The position numbers and the translations under genes are program-made. From Solirubrobacteraceae bacterium (GTDB lineage Bacteria > Actinomycetota > Thermoleophilia > Solirubrobacterales > Solirubrobacteraceae), in contig JAUJOT010000005.1 in the NCBI GenBank assembly GCA_030447505.1, positions 323,395-387,394 on the forward strand: a stretch of 64,000 nt of DNA. Direction: 5' to 3'. A model generated the notes under the pieces. The model ran no database searches, was not told where the DNA came from, and saw only the letters and a program-made list of their open reading frames with translations. How positions within the stretch are numbered: position 1 is the first letter of the stretch; every line of letters begins with the position of its first letter. This document shows, one piece after another, positions 51,504 through 60,640 of this stretch.

Positions 51504-51802
51504 CTCGTTCGGTCTGCGTCGAGCTCGGTCGCAAAAAACACGCTCGCGGACTTGAGGATCTCGTTGGCCCTGCGCAGCTCGAAGTTCTCGGCGCGCAGCT
51601 TGCGGATCTCCTCGCGCTCCGCGGTGGTCGGCAGATCGGGCCGAGAGCCGCTGTCGGCCTCGGCTTGGCGCACCTTCTTGCGCAGCGTCTCGGGATGCAT
51701 TCCCAGGTCGGCGGCGACATGCGCGATCGGACGGCCGCTCTCAAGCGCCAGCCTCACACCGCGCGCCACGAGCTCATCGGGGTACTTCTTCGGACGGGCC
51801 AT
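51500..51802 (-). CDS. IS-B OrfA
   Basis: A 100-residue IS3-type OrfA. MARPKKYPDELVARGVRLALESGRPIAHVAADLGMHPETLRKKVRQAE is the helix-turn-helix, and REEIRKLRAENFELRRANEILKSASVFFATELD the zipper and the canonical LKxAxxFFAxELD end. A TTTTTT run near 51532 lies at the usual frameshift point for the fused OrfAB. Confidence 0.9.
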   Translation of the reverse strand: MARPKKYPDELVARGVRLALESGRPIAHVAADLGMHPETLRKKVRQAEADSGSRPDLPTTAEREEIRKLRAENFELRRANEILKSASVFFATELDADRTR

Positions 51803-51871
51803 AACGAGTGCTTCCTCTCCCGAGGACCGAAATCCTCCTTTGGAAGTCTCCGTCAGACCCAGCCTGCCTCA

Positions 51872-52100
51872 CACCCGCTCGCTGAAGCGCGATCCGGCAA
51901 AACGCGCAGATGAATCGAGTCCGAGACCTCCGCGACCAGGCTGGGATAACCGCAGCCGTGGCGCTGCTTGAGCACCATTAGCCGCACCCGAGGCGCTCTC
52001 CAGTACTGACGGCGCTACCGGATGCGTAACCACTGTCGCTACTTCGGCTAACACGCGTTGATCGCAGCTTCCGTCCGGCCGGGCTTCTATCAATGCGCGG
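51872..52100. other. flank between IS-B and the Tn3-type transposon
   Basis: No gene is supportable. The left terminal repeat of the transposon and the recombination site of its recombinase should be here or further left, but I cannot recognise either. Confidence 0.4.
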
Positions 52101-53018
52101 ATGGGGCATCGACACGACGACGAATCGGCTTCCATCAACAAGCGCGACCCGGCGGAGGTGCTCGCCGACTACGCCTCGTGGCTTGCCGAGCAGCCGCTGT
52201 CGGCCCGCACCCGCGGGGCCTATCTCGCGGCCGTGACCGCGTTCGTGGGTTGGCTCGATGACCGCGACGCGGGGCCGCGAGACGCGCTCGTCGCGCCGCG
52301 CGCGCGGGATCTCGCGGCCCGCGACTACAAGCGCTACATGAAGGTCGACCGCGGGCTGTCGCCGGCGTCGGTCAACCAGGCGCTCGCCGGTATGGATCAC
52401 CTGTTTCGCTTCCTCGGACTCGGCGCTGCGATCGTGCGCCGCGAGGAGCTCCCGCGCAGCGCACCGCGCGCGCTGGATGTCGAGCAGCAGCGGCTGTTGT
52501 TGCAGGCGGCGGAGGAGTGCACGGCGCGTGACCGCGCGATCGTCGCACTGCTGCTGTTCACCGGCCTGCGCTTGTCGGAGGCCGCCGCGCTGCAGTTCGC
52601 TGACGTTCGGGTCTCGGCGCGCAAGGGCGTCGTCGTGGTGCGCTCAGGGAAGGGCGAGGCGTATCGCGAGGTCGAGCTCAACGCGCTCGTGCGTTCGATG
52701 CTCGACGAGTGGGTCGACGAGCGCAGGAAGATCGCTCTGATCGACGAGACGGCGTTCTTCGTGTCACGGACGGGAAGTGCGTTGTCGTCGCGGTCGATCG
52801 ATCTCGCTGTGCGGCGGGTCGCCGCGCGGGCGCGGCTTGAGCTGTCGGCGCACGTGCTGCGCCACACGTTCGTGACCGGCCTGGTGCGGGCCGGCAACGA
52901 TCTGGTGCTCGTCGCCGAGCTCGCCGGCCACCGACGGCTGGAGACAACGCGCCGCTACAGCCTGCCGTCGGCGGCCGACCGCGAGAAGGCCGTCAGTGAC
53001 TTGGAGATCGAGTTCTGA
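52101..53018 (+). CDS. tnpI: tyrosine recombinase, TnpI-like (resolvase of Tn3-type transposon)
   Basis: A 305-residue tyrosine recombinase. N-terminal SAM-like domain (DYASWLAEQPLSARTRGAYLAAVTAF), then the catalytic residues Arg in FTGLRLSEAAAL, Lys in GKGEAYREV, HVLRHTFVTGLV (HxxR), AGHRRLETTRRYS (H and nucleophile Y). Its stop shares one base with the transposase start (TGATG). This pairing is that of Tn3-family transposons which resolve cointegrates with a tyrosine enzyme (Tn4430 type) in place of the serine resolvase. ATG 52101 is used. Confidence 0.88.
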   Translation: MGHRHDDESASINKRDPAEVLADYASWLAEQPLSARTRGAYLAAVTAFVGWLDDRDAGPRDALVAPRARDLAARDYKRYMKVDRGLSPASVNQALAGMDHLFRFLGLGAAIVRREELPRSAPRALDVEQQRLLLQAAEECTARDRAIVALLLFTGLRLSEAAALQFADVRVSARKGVVVVRSGKGEAYREVELNALVRSMLDEWVDERRKIALIDETAFFVSRTGSALSSRSIDLAVRRVAARARLELSAHVLRHTFVTGLVRAGNDLVLVAELAGHRRLETTRRYSLPSAADREKAVSDLEIEF

Positions 53019-55992
53019 TGCCCGTCGAGATCCTGACCGCCAGCCAGCGCGCCGAGTGGGAGCGCGTCCCGGAGGAGATCGACGAGGCCTCGCTGGCGGC
53101 GTTCTTCACCTTCGCCGACGACGAGCTCGAACGCATCGCCGTGCACCGCGACATCCACGGGCGCTTCGCGATCGCGGTCGCCGTCGGAGCGCTGCGCTGG
53201 CTGGGCTTCGTCCCGGCGGCGCTGCACGAGCTGCCCGAGCCGGCCGCGGCACTGGTTGCAGGCCAGCTCGACATCGCGCTGTCGTCGATTGCGCCCGCGC
53301 GGCTGAACGCCGAGCGCCACGCGCGCGCCGATCACATCGCGCAGGCCATCGCGATCAGTGCCTTCCGTCCCTGCCGCGCGGAGGATCTCGACGCGCTGCG
53401 GACGTGGCTCGCCGACCGCGCGCTCGGCCATGACGGGCCGCTGGCGCTGCTGCGCAGCGCCGTCGACCGGCTGCGCCGCTACCGGCTCGTGCGCCCCGGG
53501 CTGACCGTGCTTGAGCGGATCGTTGCCGCGGCCCGCAGCGACGGCGAGCAGGAGATCCACCGCGGCGTCGCAACCCTCCTGACGCCCGAGCTCGAGCAAG
53601 CACTCGACCGGCTGCTCGTGGTCGTCCCCGGCGCGACGTGCGCGCCGATCAAGCAGCTCGCGCAGGAGACGCGATCGGTTGGGCGGATCGGCGAGTCGAT
53701 CGCAAGGCTGGAGCTGCTCCGCACGCTTCAAGCCGAGCAGTGGGATCTGACGGCGATCCCGGCGAACCGGCGGCGGATGCTCGCGCAGTACGTGCGTCAC
53801 GCGACCAGTCAGGCGATCGGCCGCCGCGACGCTGTGTTCCGTCACCCGGCGCTGCTGTCGTTCTGCGCCGAGGCCGCAGCGCGCATTACCGACGAGATCG
53901 TCGATCTGTTCGACGACGGCATCGGCATCCAGCATGCCAAGGCCCGCGGCGCGCTGGTGAAGCTCAAGCTCGCCGTCGCCGACAGCGCCAACGCATCCGT
54001 GGTGCTGCTCGGCGAGCTGCTGGAGATCCTGCTTGACCCGCAGATCCCCGATCCGCACGTCCGCCAGGCCGTCTGGCAGCGAGCGACCCCCGAGGAGCTG
54101 CAGCTCGCACTGGACCTCGCCGCCGAGATCAAGCGGCCCCTGGAGGACAACCACGTCGAGCAGCTCGGCGAGCGCTACAACGCCGCGCGCCAGTTCGCCC
54201 CAGGCGTCCTGGCGACGCTGCGGCTGCGCGCCAACCCCGACGGCGAGCAGCTCCTCGCCGCCGTCGACGTGCTGCGCGACCTCAACCGCCGCGCCGCGCG
54301 CAAGGTCCCCGACGACGCCCCAGTCGCGTTCGTGCCGCGCAGCTGGCGACCGTACGTCCATCCACCGGAGGGCGGGATCGATCGTCATCACTGGGAGCTG
54401 TGCCTGCTGTCGGAGTTGCGCGGGGCGCTGCGGGCCGGCGAGATCTGGGTGCAGGGCAGCCGCCGCTACACCGACCCCGAGCGCTTTTTGATCTCTCGCG
54501 CCGACTGGCCGAGCGCGCGACCCGGCGTGCTGCACGAGCTTGACCTTCCGTCCGCCGCCGATGAGCGCGTCGGCCTGTTGCTCGAGCGCACCGCCCAGCA
54601 TCGCGAGGTGCTCGATCGCGACCTGGAGGCCTCCGACGCCGACGTGATGATCGGGGAGCACGGCAACCTCATGGTCAAGCGACTGCGCGCCGAGCCGCGT
54701 GAGCCCGACGTCGACGAGCTCGCCAAGGAGATCGCCAACCAGCTGCCGGTCATCGACCTGCCCGACCTGCTGATCGAGGTCGACCGCTGGACGGGCTTCA
54801 CACGCCAGCTCACGCACGCCGGCGGCTCGACACCGCGCCGCTGCGATCACGAGCGCCATCTGTTCGCGGCGCTGATCGCGCAGGGGTGCAACCTCGGGAG
54901 CGGCCGGATGGCCAGAGCGAGCGACCTCTCGCCAGCCCAGGTCGGCTGGACGAGCGAGTGGTACCTGCGCCACGAAACGCTCGAAGCAGCGACCGCTCGG
55001 ATCGTCGATCACCAGTCGACGATCGCGCTCGCCCAACGGATGGGCGCCGGCGAGCGGTCAAGCAGCGACGGCAAACGTCGCCGCGTCAGCCCCGACAGCC
55101 AACAAGCCCGCGCGCTGCCGCGCTACTTCGGCCGCGAGCGCGGCCTCACGCACTACGCCTTCATCTCCGACCAGCACACGCACTCGCCACGCGCGTGATC
55201 CGCACCACCGTCCGCGACGCCACCTACGCACTGGACGGCATCCTCGACAACCGCAGCCAGCTGCCGATCCGCATCCACAGCACCGACACCGCTGGCTACA
55301 GCGACATCATCTTCGCCGTGTTTGACCTCCTCGGCCTGCAGTTCGCGCCACGCCTCGCCGGCCTCCCCGACACCCGCCTCTGGCACACCGGGCGCGTCCA
55401 TGACAGCCCCGCCGGCCGGCTGCTCAAACACCGCGTCAAGCTCGACCTCATCCTCGCCCAGTGGGACGACCTGCTCAGGGTCGCCGGCTCGCTTGACCAG
55501 GGCACTGTGACGACGAGCCTCCTCGTCGCCAGGTTGCATGCCCAGCAGCGACGCAGCACGGTCGCCGCTGCGCTGCAGGACTACGGGCGTCTCGTGAAGA
55601 CCGAGTTCGTGCTGCGCTACCTCACCAGACCCGCGGAGCGTCGCGGAATCCACCGCCAGCTCAACAAGGGCGAGACCATCTTCGCGCTCGAAGACGCCGT
55701 CTTCTACGGCAACGAGGGCCGCATCCGCCTGCAGACCCTCGACCGCCAAAGCACCCAGGCCGCCGCCCTCGCGCTCGTCTCAAGCGCGATCGTGACCTGG
55801 AACACCCACCACATGAACGCCATCGTCGAACGCGAACGCGCCGCCGGCCGACCGCTCGACGACATCGCCCTCGCACGGCTCTCGCCCGCGATCCACGCCC
55901 ACATCAACCTCAACGGTCTCTACCACATCCACCCAGAGCGACCACCCCGTCACCTCGCGCCGAGGCGCGACACGCTCGCCACCTACCGCTGA
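53018..55992 (+). pseudogene. tnpA: Tn3-family transposase (TnpA), single frameshift
   Basis: A full-length TnpA (about 990 residues) is visible in two frames, 53018-55198 and about 55190-55992. N-terminal part: ASLAAFFTFADDELERIAVHR. Core blocks: DLPDLLIEVDRWTGF (first catalytic Asp), AGERSSSDGKR, ARALPRYFGRERGLTHYAFISDQ, then in the next frame RVIRTTVRDATYALDGILDN, HSTDTAGYSDIIFAVFDLLG and RQLNKGETIFALEDAVFYGN. The break lies near 55180-55192, one base lost. Nothing else is damaged, so it may be recent or a sequencing error. The gene is preceded by a tyrosine recombinase with a one-base overlap. Confidence 0.88.
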
Positions 55993-56021
55993 CGGCCGCC
56001 GGTCCTGTACTTCCAATAACC

Positions 56022-56059
56022 GAACTCCCGCAGTTCTGCTCCGATGCTAGACAGACCCC
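56022..56059 (-). repeat. right terminal inverted repeat of the Tn3-type transposon
   Basis: Read inward on the minus strand it starts GGGGTCTGTCTAGCATC, typical of Tn3-family 38-bp ends that begin with GGGG. It lies 30-67 bases after the transposase stop and directly adjoins the hsp20 fragment. The matching left end was not found. Confidence 0.65.
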
Positions 56060-56373
56060 AACGTGCTGACGGTCAAGGGCGAGCGCCGCTTCGCGCGCCA
56101 GGAGGGAGACGAGATCGTCGTCTCGGAACGGCCGCAGGGCGTGTTCACGCGCCAGCTGCTGCTCGGCGACACGCTCGACGGCGAGCGGATCAGCGCCAGC
56201 TACCACGACGGTGTGCTGACGCTCCGGTGCCGGTCGCCGAGCAGGCCAAGCCGCGCAAGGTGCGGATCTCGACCGAGGGCGCACCGCAGAAGATCGAGCC
56301 GCACGGCGGCGACGAGGAGCATGGCCAGGCCGGCGAGCGGCAGTCTGAGATGGCGGGCAGCTCGACGTCCTGA
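56060..56373 (+). pseudogene. Hsp20/alpha-crystallin protein, 5' lost to transposon
   Basis: The sequence begins in mid-domain: NVLTVKGERRFARQEGDEIVV, RPQGVFTRQLLLGDTLDGERISASYHDGVLTLR, the second half of the alpha-crystallin fold. After LTLR a frameshift (near 56228) is needed to continue with PVAEQAKPRKVRIS. The N-terminal half is missing exactly at the GGGG end of the Tn3-type element, so the transposon inserted in hsp20. The start half is not present on the left of the element, so a deletion must have followed. Confidence 0.8.
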
Positions 56374-56448
56374 CACAGCCGACGGCCGTCATGTCGGTGC
56401 TCGTCGCGCGCTCGCAGCGCGTGACGAGCGCCCGCGAGCGTCGCAGGC

Positions 56449-57285
56449 TCAGTCGGCCTCGGTGCTGCCGCTGAGGCAGTTGGGATCCTGTGCCGTGTCG
56501 GTGAGCCCGTCGCCGTCGTTGTCCTTGCCGTCCCGGCAATCCGACTGCGGCCGCGTCGGCCGCGGGCTCGTCGACGTCCCGCTCTCCGAGTCGCCGCTCA
56601 GGCAGTCGGGATCCTGCTCTGTGTCGGTCAGCCCGTCGCCGTCGTTGTCGCGGCCGTCGGCACACTCCGCGGCCGGCGCAGGCGCCCCGTCCAGCGCATC
56701 GAGATCCTCGTCGAGCGGAGCGCCGAGGTCTTCGTCCGGCGGCGCGTCGAGGTCTTCGTCGCTGCAGGCCGGGTCGTCCTCGGCAGCGCCCTCGACGCAC
56801 TGCGGCTCGGCGCGCTCCCTCTCGAAGCTGGCGCTGAGCGAACGCTCCTCGTCCATCAGGATCGAGCAGCGCGCGGTCCCGTCGCAGGCGTCGCTCCACC
56901 CTTCGAACGTCGATCCGGTGGCTGCGTCGGCGGTCACGGTCACGCGCGTGCCGGTCGCGAAGTCGTGTTCGCAGGACTCGCTGCACGAGATCTCACCGGG
57001 GGAGATCCGCACCTCCCCGCTGCCGCCGCCCTGCAGCGAGACCGTCAGCGCGACGCGCTCCTCGGCCGGCGCCGGCGTCGCGCCGGAAGGACGGACGGCG
57101 ATCGGCTCGTCGGCGTCGTCTCCCCCGCCAGCGAGTCCCCCGAACAGGGCGACGAGCGTCACGGCGATGAGCGCGGCGGCGGCGAGCGCCGCCAACAGCA
57201 CCGGCGGTGGGGCGCCCTCGTTCCAGGGACCGCTCCCGCCCTCGCGAGCGCCGGCGGATGCCGGGCCGGCGGTCAAATCGCTCAC
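56449..57285 (-). CDS. membrane-anchored InlB-like and DNDGDG-repeat protein
   Basis: A 278-residue protein with an N-terminal cytoplasmic tail, one helix (PPPVLLAALAAAALIAVTLVAL), then outside a divergent InlB-B-repeat-like domain (VSLQGGGSGEVRISPGEISC, FEGWSDACDGTARCSILMDEERSLSASF), an acidic Asp/Glu/Pro repeat, and two DxDGDG calcium-type repeats (CADGRDNDGDGLTDTEQDPDC and CRDGKDNDGDGLTDTAQDPNC). The paired Cys flank each loop. Such repeats bind calcium in other proteins. Surface role likely; function unknown. Confidence 0.8.
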   Translation of the reverse strand: MSDLTAGPASAGAREGGSGPWNEGAPPPVLLAALAAAALIAVTLVALFGGLAGGGDDADEPIAVRPSGATPAPAEERVALTVSLQGGGSGEVRISPGEISCSESCEHDFATGTRVTVTADAATGSTFEGWSDACDGTARCSILMDEERSLSASFERERAEPQCVEGAAEDDPACSDEDLDAPPDEDLGAPLDEDLDALDGAPAPAAECADGRDNDGDGLTDTEQDPDCLSGDSESGTSTSPRPTRPQSDCRDGKDNDGDGLTDTAQDPNCLSGSTEAD

Positions 57286-57468
57286 AAGACCCTCCCGCGT
57301 CCGCGATCACAAGGCTCTCTTGGACCCTTGCAGATCAGCGCGCGCGCAGCAACCGCGTACAGACAGGACGACGGCGCGCAGCCCCGGCGCGCGCTGCCAG
57401 CCGGATCGCCCCCGCTTGGACCGCCCAGCTCTCGATCGGATCCTGACGGGCGCGGCCCGGTCCGGCAC

Positions 57469-58914
57469 TCACCACGGCGCCGGCTCGTAGTCCTTCAGAA
57501 AGCAGCCGTAGAGATCCTCGCCCGCCTCGCCGCGAACGATCGGGTCATACACGCGGGCAGCGCCGTCGACGAGATCGAGCGGCGCGTGGAAGCCCTCGCC
57601 CGCGAGCCGCATCCGCGTCGGCTGCGGGCGCTCGTCGGTGATCCAGCCGGTGTCGACGCTGGTCATGAGGATGCCGTCGCTGCGCAGTTCCTCCGCGCTC
57701 GTCCGGGTCAGCATGTTCAGCGCCGCCTTGGCCATGTTCGTATGCGGATGCCCGGGCCCTTTGTAGCCGCGATGAAACTGCCCCTCGATCGCGGAGACGT
57801 TGACGACGTACCTGCGCCGCGCTCGCGATGCCGCGAGCGCCGGGCGCAGGCGGCCGACGAGGACGAAGGGCGCCGTCACGTTGCACAGCTGGACCTCGAG
57901 CAGCTCGATCGGGTCGACCTCGTCGACGCGCTGGATCCAGCTGTTGACGGCGTGCGGGTCGGGCACGAGGCCTCCGGCGTCGACCGCCCTGCCGCTCGCG
58001 ATCCGCTGCGCCGCGGCCGAGCCGGCCGCCAGCGCCAGCTCGGCGAGCGCCTGCGGCGTCGACGTCCAGTGCGCGCGAGCATCGCTGCCCAGGCGCTCGC
58101 GATCCGCCGCGCGGCCGCTTGGACCGGCCGTGACGATCTCCGGCAGCGGACCGACGGGCAGCGGCGCGGCCTCGGCGTCGGCGAGCAGCGCGTAGGCCTG
58201 GGCCGAGCGGCGCACGGTCTGGGCGGCGTTGTTGACGAGGATGTCCAGCGGTCCCTGCGCGGCGACGCCGTCGGCGAGCGCGACGACCTGGCGCGGATCG
58301 CGCAGGTCGATCCCCACGATGCGCAGGCGATCCAGCCACTCGGCGCTGTCGTCGATCGCCGCAAAGCGGCGCGCTGCGTCACGGGGAAAGCGCGTCGTGA
58401 TCGTTGTGTGGGCGCCATCGCGCAGCAGGCGCAGGGCGATGTACATGCCGATCTTCGCGCGCCCGCCGGTCAGCAGCGCGCGCCTCCCCGTCAGGTCGGT
58501 CCGCGCGTCGCGGCGGGCGTGGTTGCGCGCCGCGCAGACCGGACAGAGCTGGTGGTAGAAGGCGTCGACCTCGAGGTAGCGCTCCTTGCAGACATAACAG
58601 CCGCGCGGCTGCAGCAGCGTCCCCGCGCTGGCGCCGCCGCCGCCCGCGACGAGCGGCCGGCCCCGCGTCTCGTCGTCGATGCGGCCGGGAGCGCCGGTTG
58701 CCGTGGCGGCCGTCACGGCCGTGTCGTTGGCGAGGATCGCCGCGCGTCGCTCTGCACGGCGGCGCAACTTCACGTTCTTGAACAGCGCCGAGGTCGCATG
58801 CCGCAGTGCGACGGCGTCGGGATGCTCGACCGGCAGCTCGTCGAGCTGCGCGAGCACGCGCAGGCAGGTCTCGAGCTCCGCGGGATCGATCCCCTCGTCG
58901 GCGGCGGACGACAT
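57469..58914 (-). CDS. SDR-family oxidoreductase with N-terminal zinc ribbon
   Basis: A 481-residue protein. A helical N-terminal part (LETCLRVLAQLDELP) leads to a zinc-ribbon CYVCKERYLEVDAFYHQLCPVC, then the SDR domain: RRALLTGGRAKIGMYIALRLL (TGxxxGxG-like), IVGIDLRDPRQV, ILVNNAAQTVRR, an insertion, YVVNVSAIEGQF (active Ser) and HTNMAKAALNMLTRT, where Met replaces the catalytic Tyr of the YxxxK. The end has a Gly/Asp-rich tail. It probably acts on a large substrate; with Y replaced by M the classical reaction is in doubt. Start ATG 58914 (58965 is an alternative). Confidence 0.8.
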   Translation of the reverse strand: MSSAADEGIDPAELETCLRVLAQLDELPVEHPDAVALRHATSALFKNVKLRRRAERRAAILANDTAVTAATATGAPGRIDDETRGRPLVAGGGGASAGTLLQPRGCYVCKERYLEVDAFYHQLCPVCAARNHARRDARTDLTGRRALLTGGRAKIGMYIALRLLRDGAHTTITTRFPRDAARRFAAIDDSAEWLDRLRIVGIDLRDPRQVVALADGVAAQGPLDILVNNAAQTVRRSAQAYALLADAEAAPLPVGPLPEIVTAGPSGRAADRERLGSDARAHWTSTPQALAELALAAGSAAAQRIASGRAVDAGGLVPDPHAVNSWIQRVDEVDPIELLEVQLCNVTAPFVLVGRLRPALAASRARRRYVVNVSAIEGQFHRGYKGPGHPHTNMAKAALNMLTRTSAEELRSDGILMTSVDTGWITDERPQPTRMRLAGEGFHAPLDLVDGAARVYDPIVRGEAGEDLYGCFLKDYEPAPW

Positions 58915-59119
58915 GCACGCGCAGTCTAGGTCGGCTCGGTCGAGCCGCTGCCGCGGCCGGTTCACGGGGGCGCCAGAGGTCCGTGCGCGCGCCGCCGTCG
59001 AGCCAGTCCGTGACCCGCCGCTGATTCACCCGCCATACGCGCCAGGACTCCTCCGCGCGGGGGCGCCTCGGGGACTACGGCGCGCGTCGCGGGTACGCTG
59101 GGTCGCAGGAGTGGACGAG

Positions 59120-60255
59120 GTGCTCACAAGACCAGCAGTCGCCACGCGCACGGTTCCCGAGCCGGGCGCCGTGCTCGGGCCGCGCGCGCTGAACCGGGCG
59201 CTGCTGGACCGCCAGCTGCTCCTGCGACGCCACGAGCTCTCCGCCACTGCCGCGCTGGAGCATCTCGTCGGCATGCCGTCGCAGAATCCGAGCGCCCCGT
59301 ACATCGGCCTCTGGTCGCGGCTGATCGACTTTCACCCCGACGACCTGTCGTCGCTCGTGCACGCGCGCAAGGTCGTCCGCATCGCGCTCATGCGCTGGAC
59401 GCTGCACGCCGTGACCGCCCGCGACTGCATGACGCTGCGACCCGTCCTGCAACCGGCCATCGAGCGCCGGATGCAGGCCTGCTTCGGACGGCACCTGCAC
59501 GGGGTCGATCTGGACGGCTCGAGCAGCAGGGCCGCAGCCTCGTCGAGCAGGAAGCGCGCACGCTCGGGGACATCGGGCGGCTGCTGGTCGCCGACTGGCC
59601 CAGGCACGAGCCGCGCGTCCTCGGTAACGCGCTGTCGGCGCTCGCGCCGCTCGTCCACGTCCCACCGCGCGGGATCTGGGGACGCAACGGCCGCGGCGTG
59701 CAGACGACGGCGCAGCGCTGGCTCGGCCGCCGGCTCGAGCGTGAGGCCCAGCCCGACGAGCTGATCCGCCGCTATCTGGGGGCATACGGGCCCGCGACGG
59801 CAGCCGACATCAGGGCGTGGTCGGGGATGACGGGGCTCGGTCCGGCGATCGAGCGCCTGCGCCCGATCCTGCGCAGCTTCCGCGACGAGCACGGACGCGA
59901 GCTGCTCGACGTCGCCGACGGCGCGCTGCCCGACCCGGAGACGCCCGCGCCGCCGCGCTTCCTGCCCGACTTCGACAACGCGGCGCTCGCCCACGCCGAC
60001 CGCGCGCGGATCGTCGCAGGCGCGCCGCAGCGCCGCAGCCTGTCGCCGAAGACGTTCCTGATCGACGGCTTCGTGCACGGATCGTGGCGGATCATCCGCG
60101 GCCGCAGCATCCTGACGCTCGAGATCACGCCCTTCGCGGAGATGTCGCGCACGGCCCGTATCGCGCTCGCCGAGGAGGGAATGCGGCTGCTGACGTTCCT
60201 CGCTGCAGACGCGGACGACGACATGCGCGTCAGCGTCCGCTTCGCCGCCGCTTAA
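59120..60255 (+). pseudogene. winged-helix DNA-binding protein (HTH_42 type), one frameshift
   Basis: Two frames join to a HTH_42-type winged-helix protein (YcaQ/AlkX-like fold). The first has LNRALLDRQLLLRRHELSATAALEHLVGMPSQNPSAPYIGLWSRL and LMRWTLHAVTARDCMTLRP. The second (from about 59520) has GRRLEREAQPDELIRRYLGAYGPATAADIRAWSGM, SLSPKTFLIDGFVHGSWRI and ITPFAEMSRTARIAL. One base is missing near 59517 (GGCTCGAG). AGGAG lies ahead of GTG 59120. Family members unhook DNA crosslinks or regulate; function unknown here. Confidence 0.75.
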
Positions 60256-60316
60256 CGGTCGCGCGCGGCGGGTATTTGGACCCTGCCGGCACAACTTCTC
60301 GCAAGGAGCACCTCAA

Positions 60317-60595
60317 ATGATCGGATTCATCGTCGCCGGACTCATCATCGGCCTCCTCGCCCGCCTGCTGCTTCCGGGCCGTCAGCGGATCGGGCTGCTG
60401 TGGACGCTCGCCCTCGGCGTGCTCGGCTCGGTCGTCGGAGGCACCGTCGCCAACGCCATTGGCAGCGGCGACATCATGGAGCTCAACGTCTTCGGGTTCG
60501 TCGTTGCAGTGATCGCCGCGGTTGCTCTGCTCGCGATCGGCGAGCGTGCCGGGCTGGGAGCAGGTCCCAAGCGCAGGCGCCTCGAGCACCGCTAG
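60317..60595 (+). CDS. GlsB/YeaQ/YmgE-type small membrane protein
   Basis: A 92-residue three-helix membrane protein with the family pattern IGFIVAGLIIGLLARLLLPG, LWTLALGVLGSVVGG and FGFVVAVIAAVALLAI. A stress-linked family of unknown molecular function. It has AAGGAG before the ATG 60317. Freestanding. Confidence 0.88.
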   Translation: MIGFIVAGLIIGLLARLLLPGRQRIGLLWTLALGVLGSVVGGTVANAIGSGDIMELNVFGFVVAVIAAVALLAIGERAGLGAGPKRRRLEHR

Positions 60596-60640
60596 ACGAC
60601 CGCGTTTCGTCAGGAGCGCACGGCGCCCTGTCCCGCCGGC

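Larger units (their letters stand above)
47833..51871 (-). mobile_element. IS-B: IS3-family element, split by IS-A
   Basis: Terminal repeats are seen as TGAGGC-GGCTGGGT-CGGAGAC blocks at 47833-47858 and, inverted, at 51846-51871. Two genes on the minus strand, OrfA at 51500-51802 and OrfB from 51503 down, match the IS3 family. OrfB is interrupted at 50741 by a 2.7-kb insertion and its last 40 codons lie at 47881-48012. Without the insertion the element would be about 1310 bp, a normal size. No target duplication is seen at its outer ends, suggesting an older insertion or a rearranged flank. Confidence 0.85.

Noticed and set aside
52955-55036. 693-residue open frame on the minus strand
   Set aside because: Antisense to the Tn3 transposase; no motifs.
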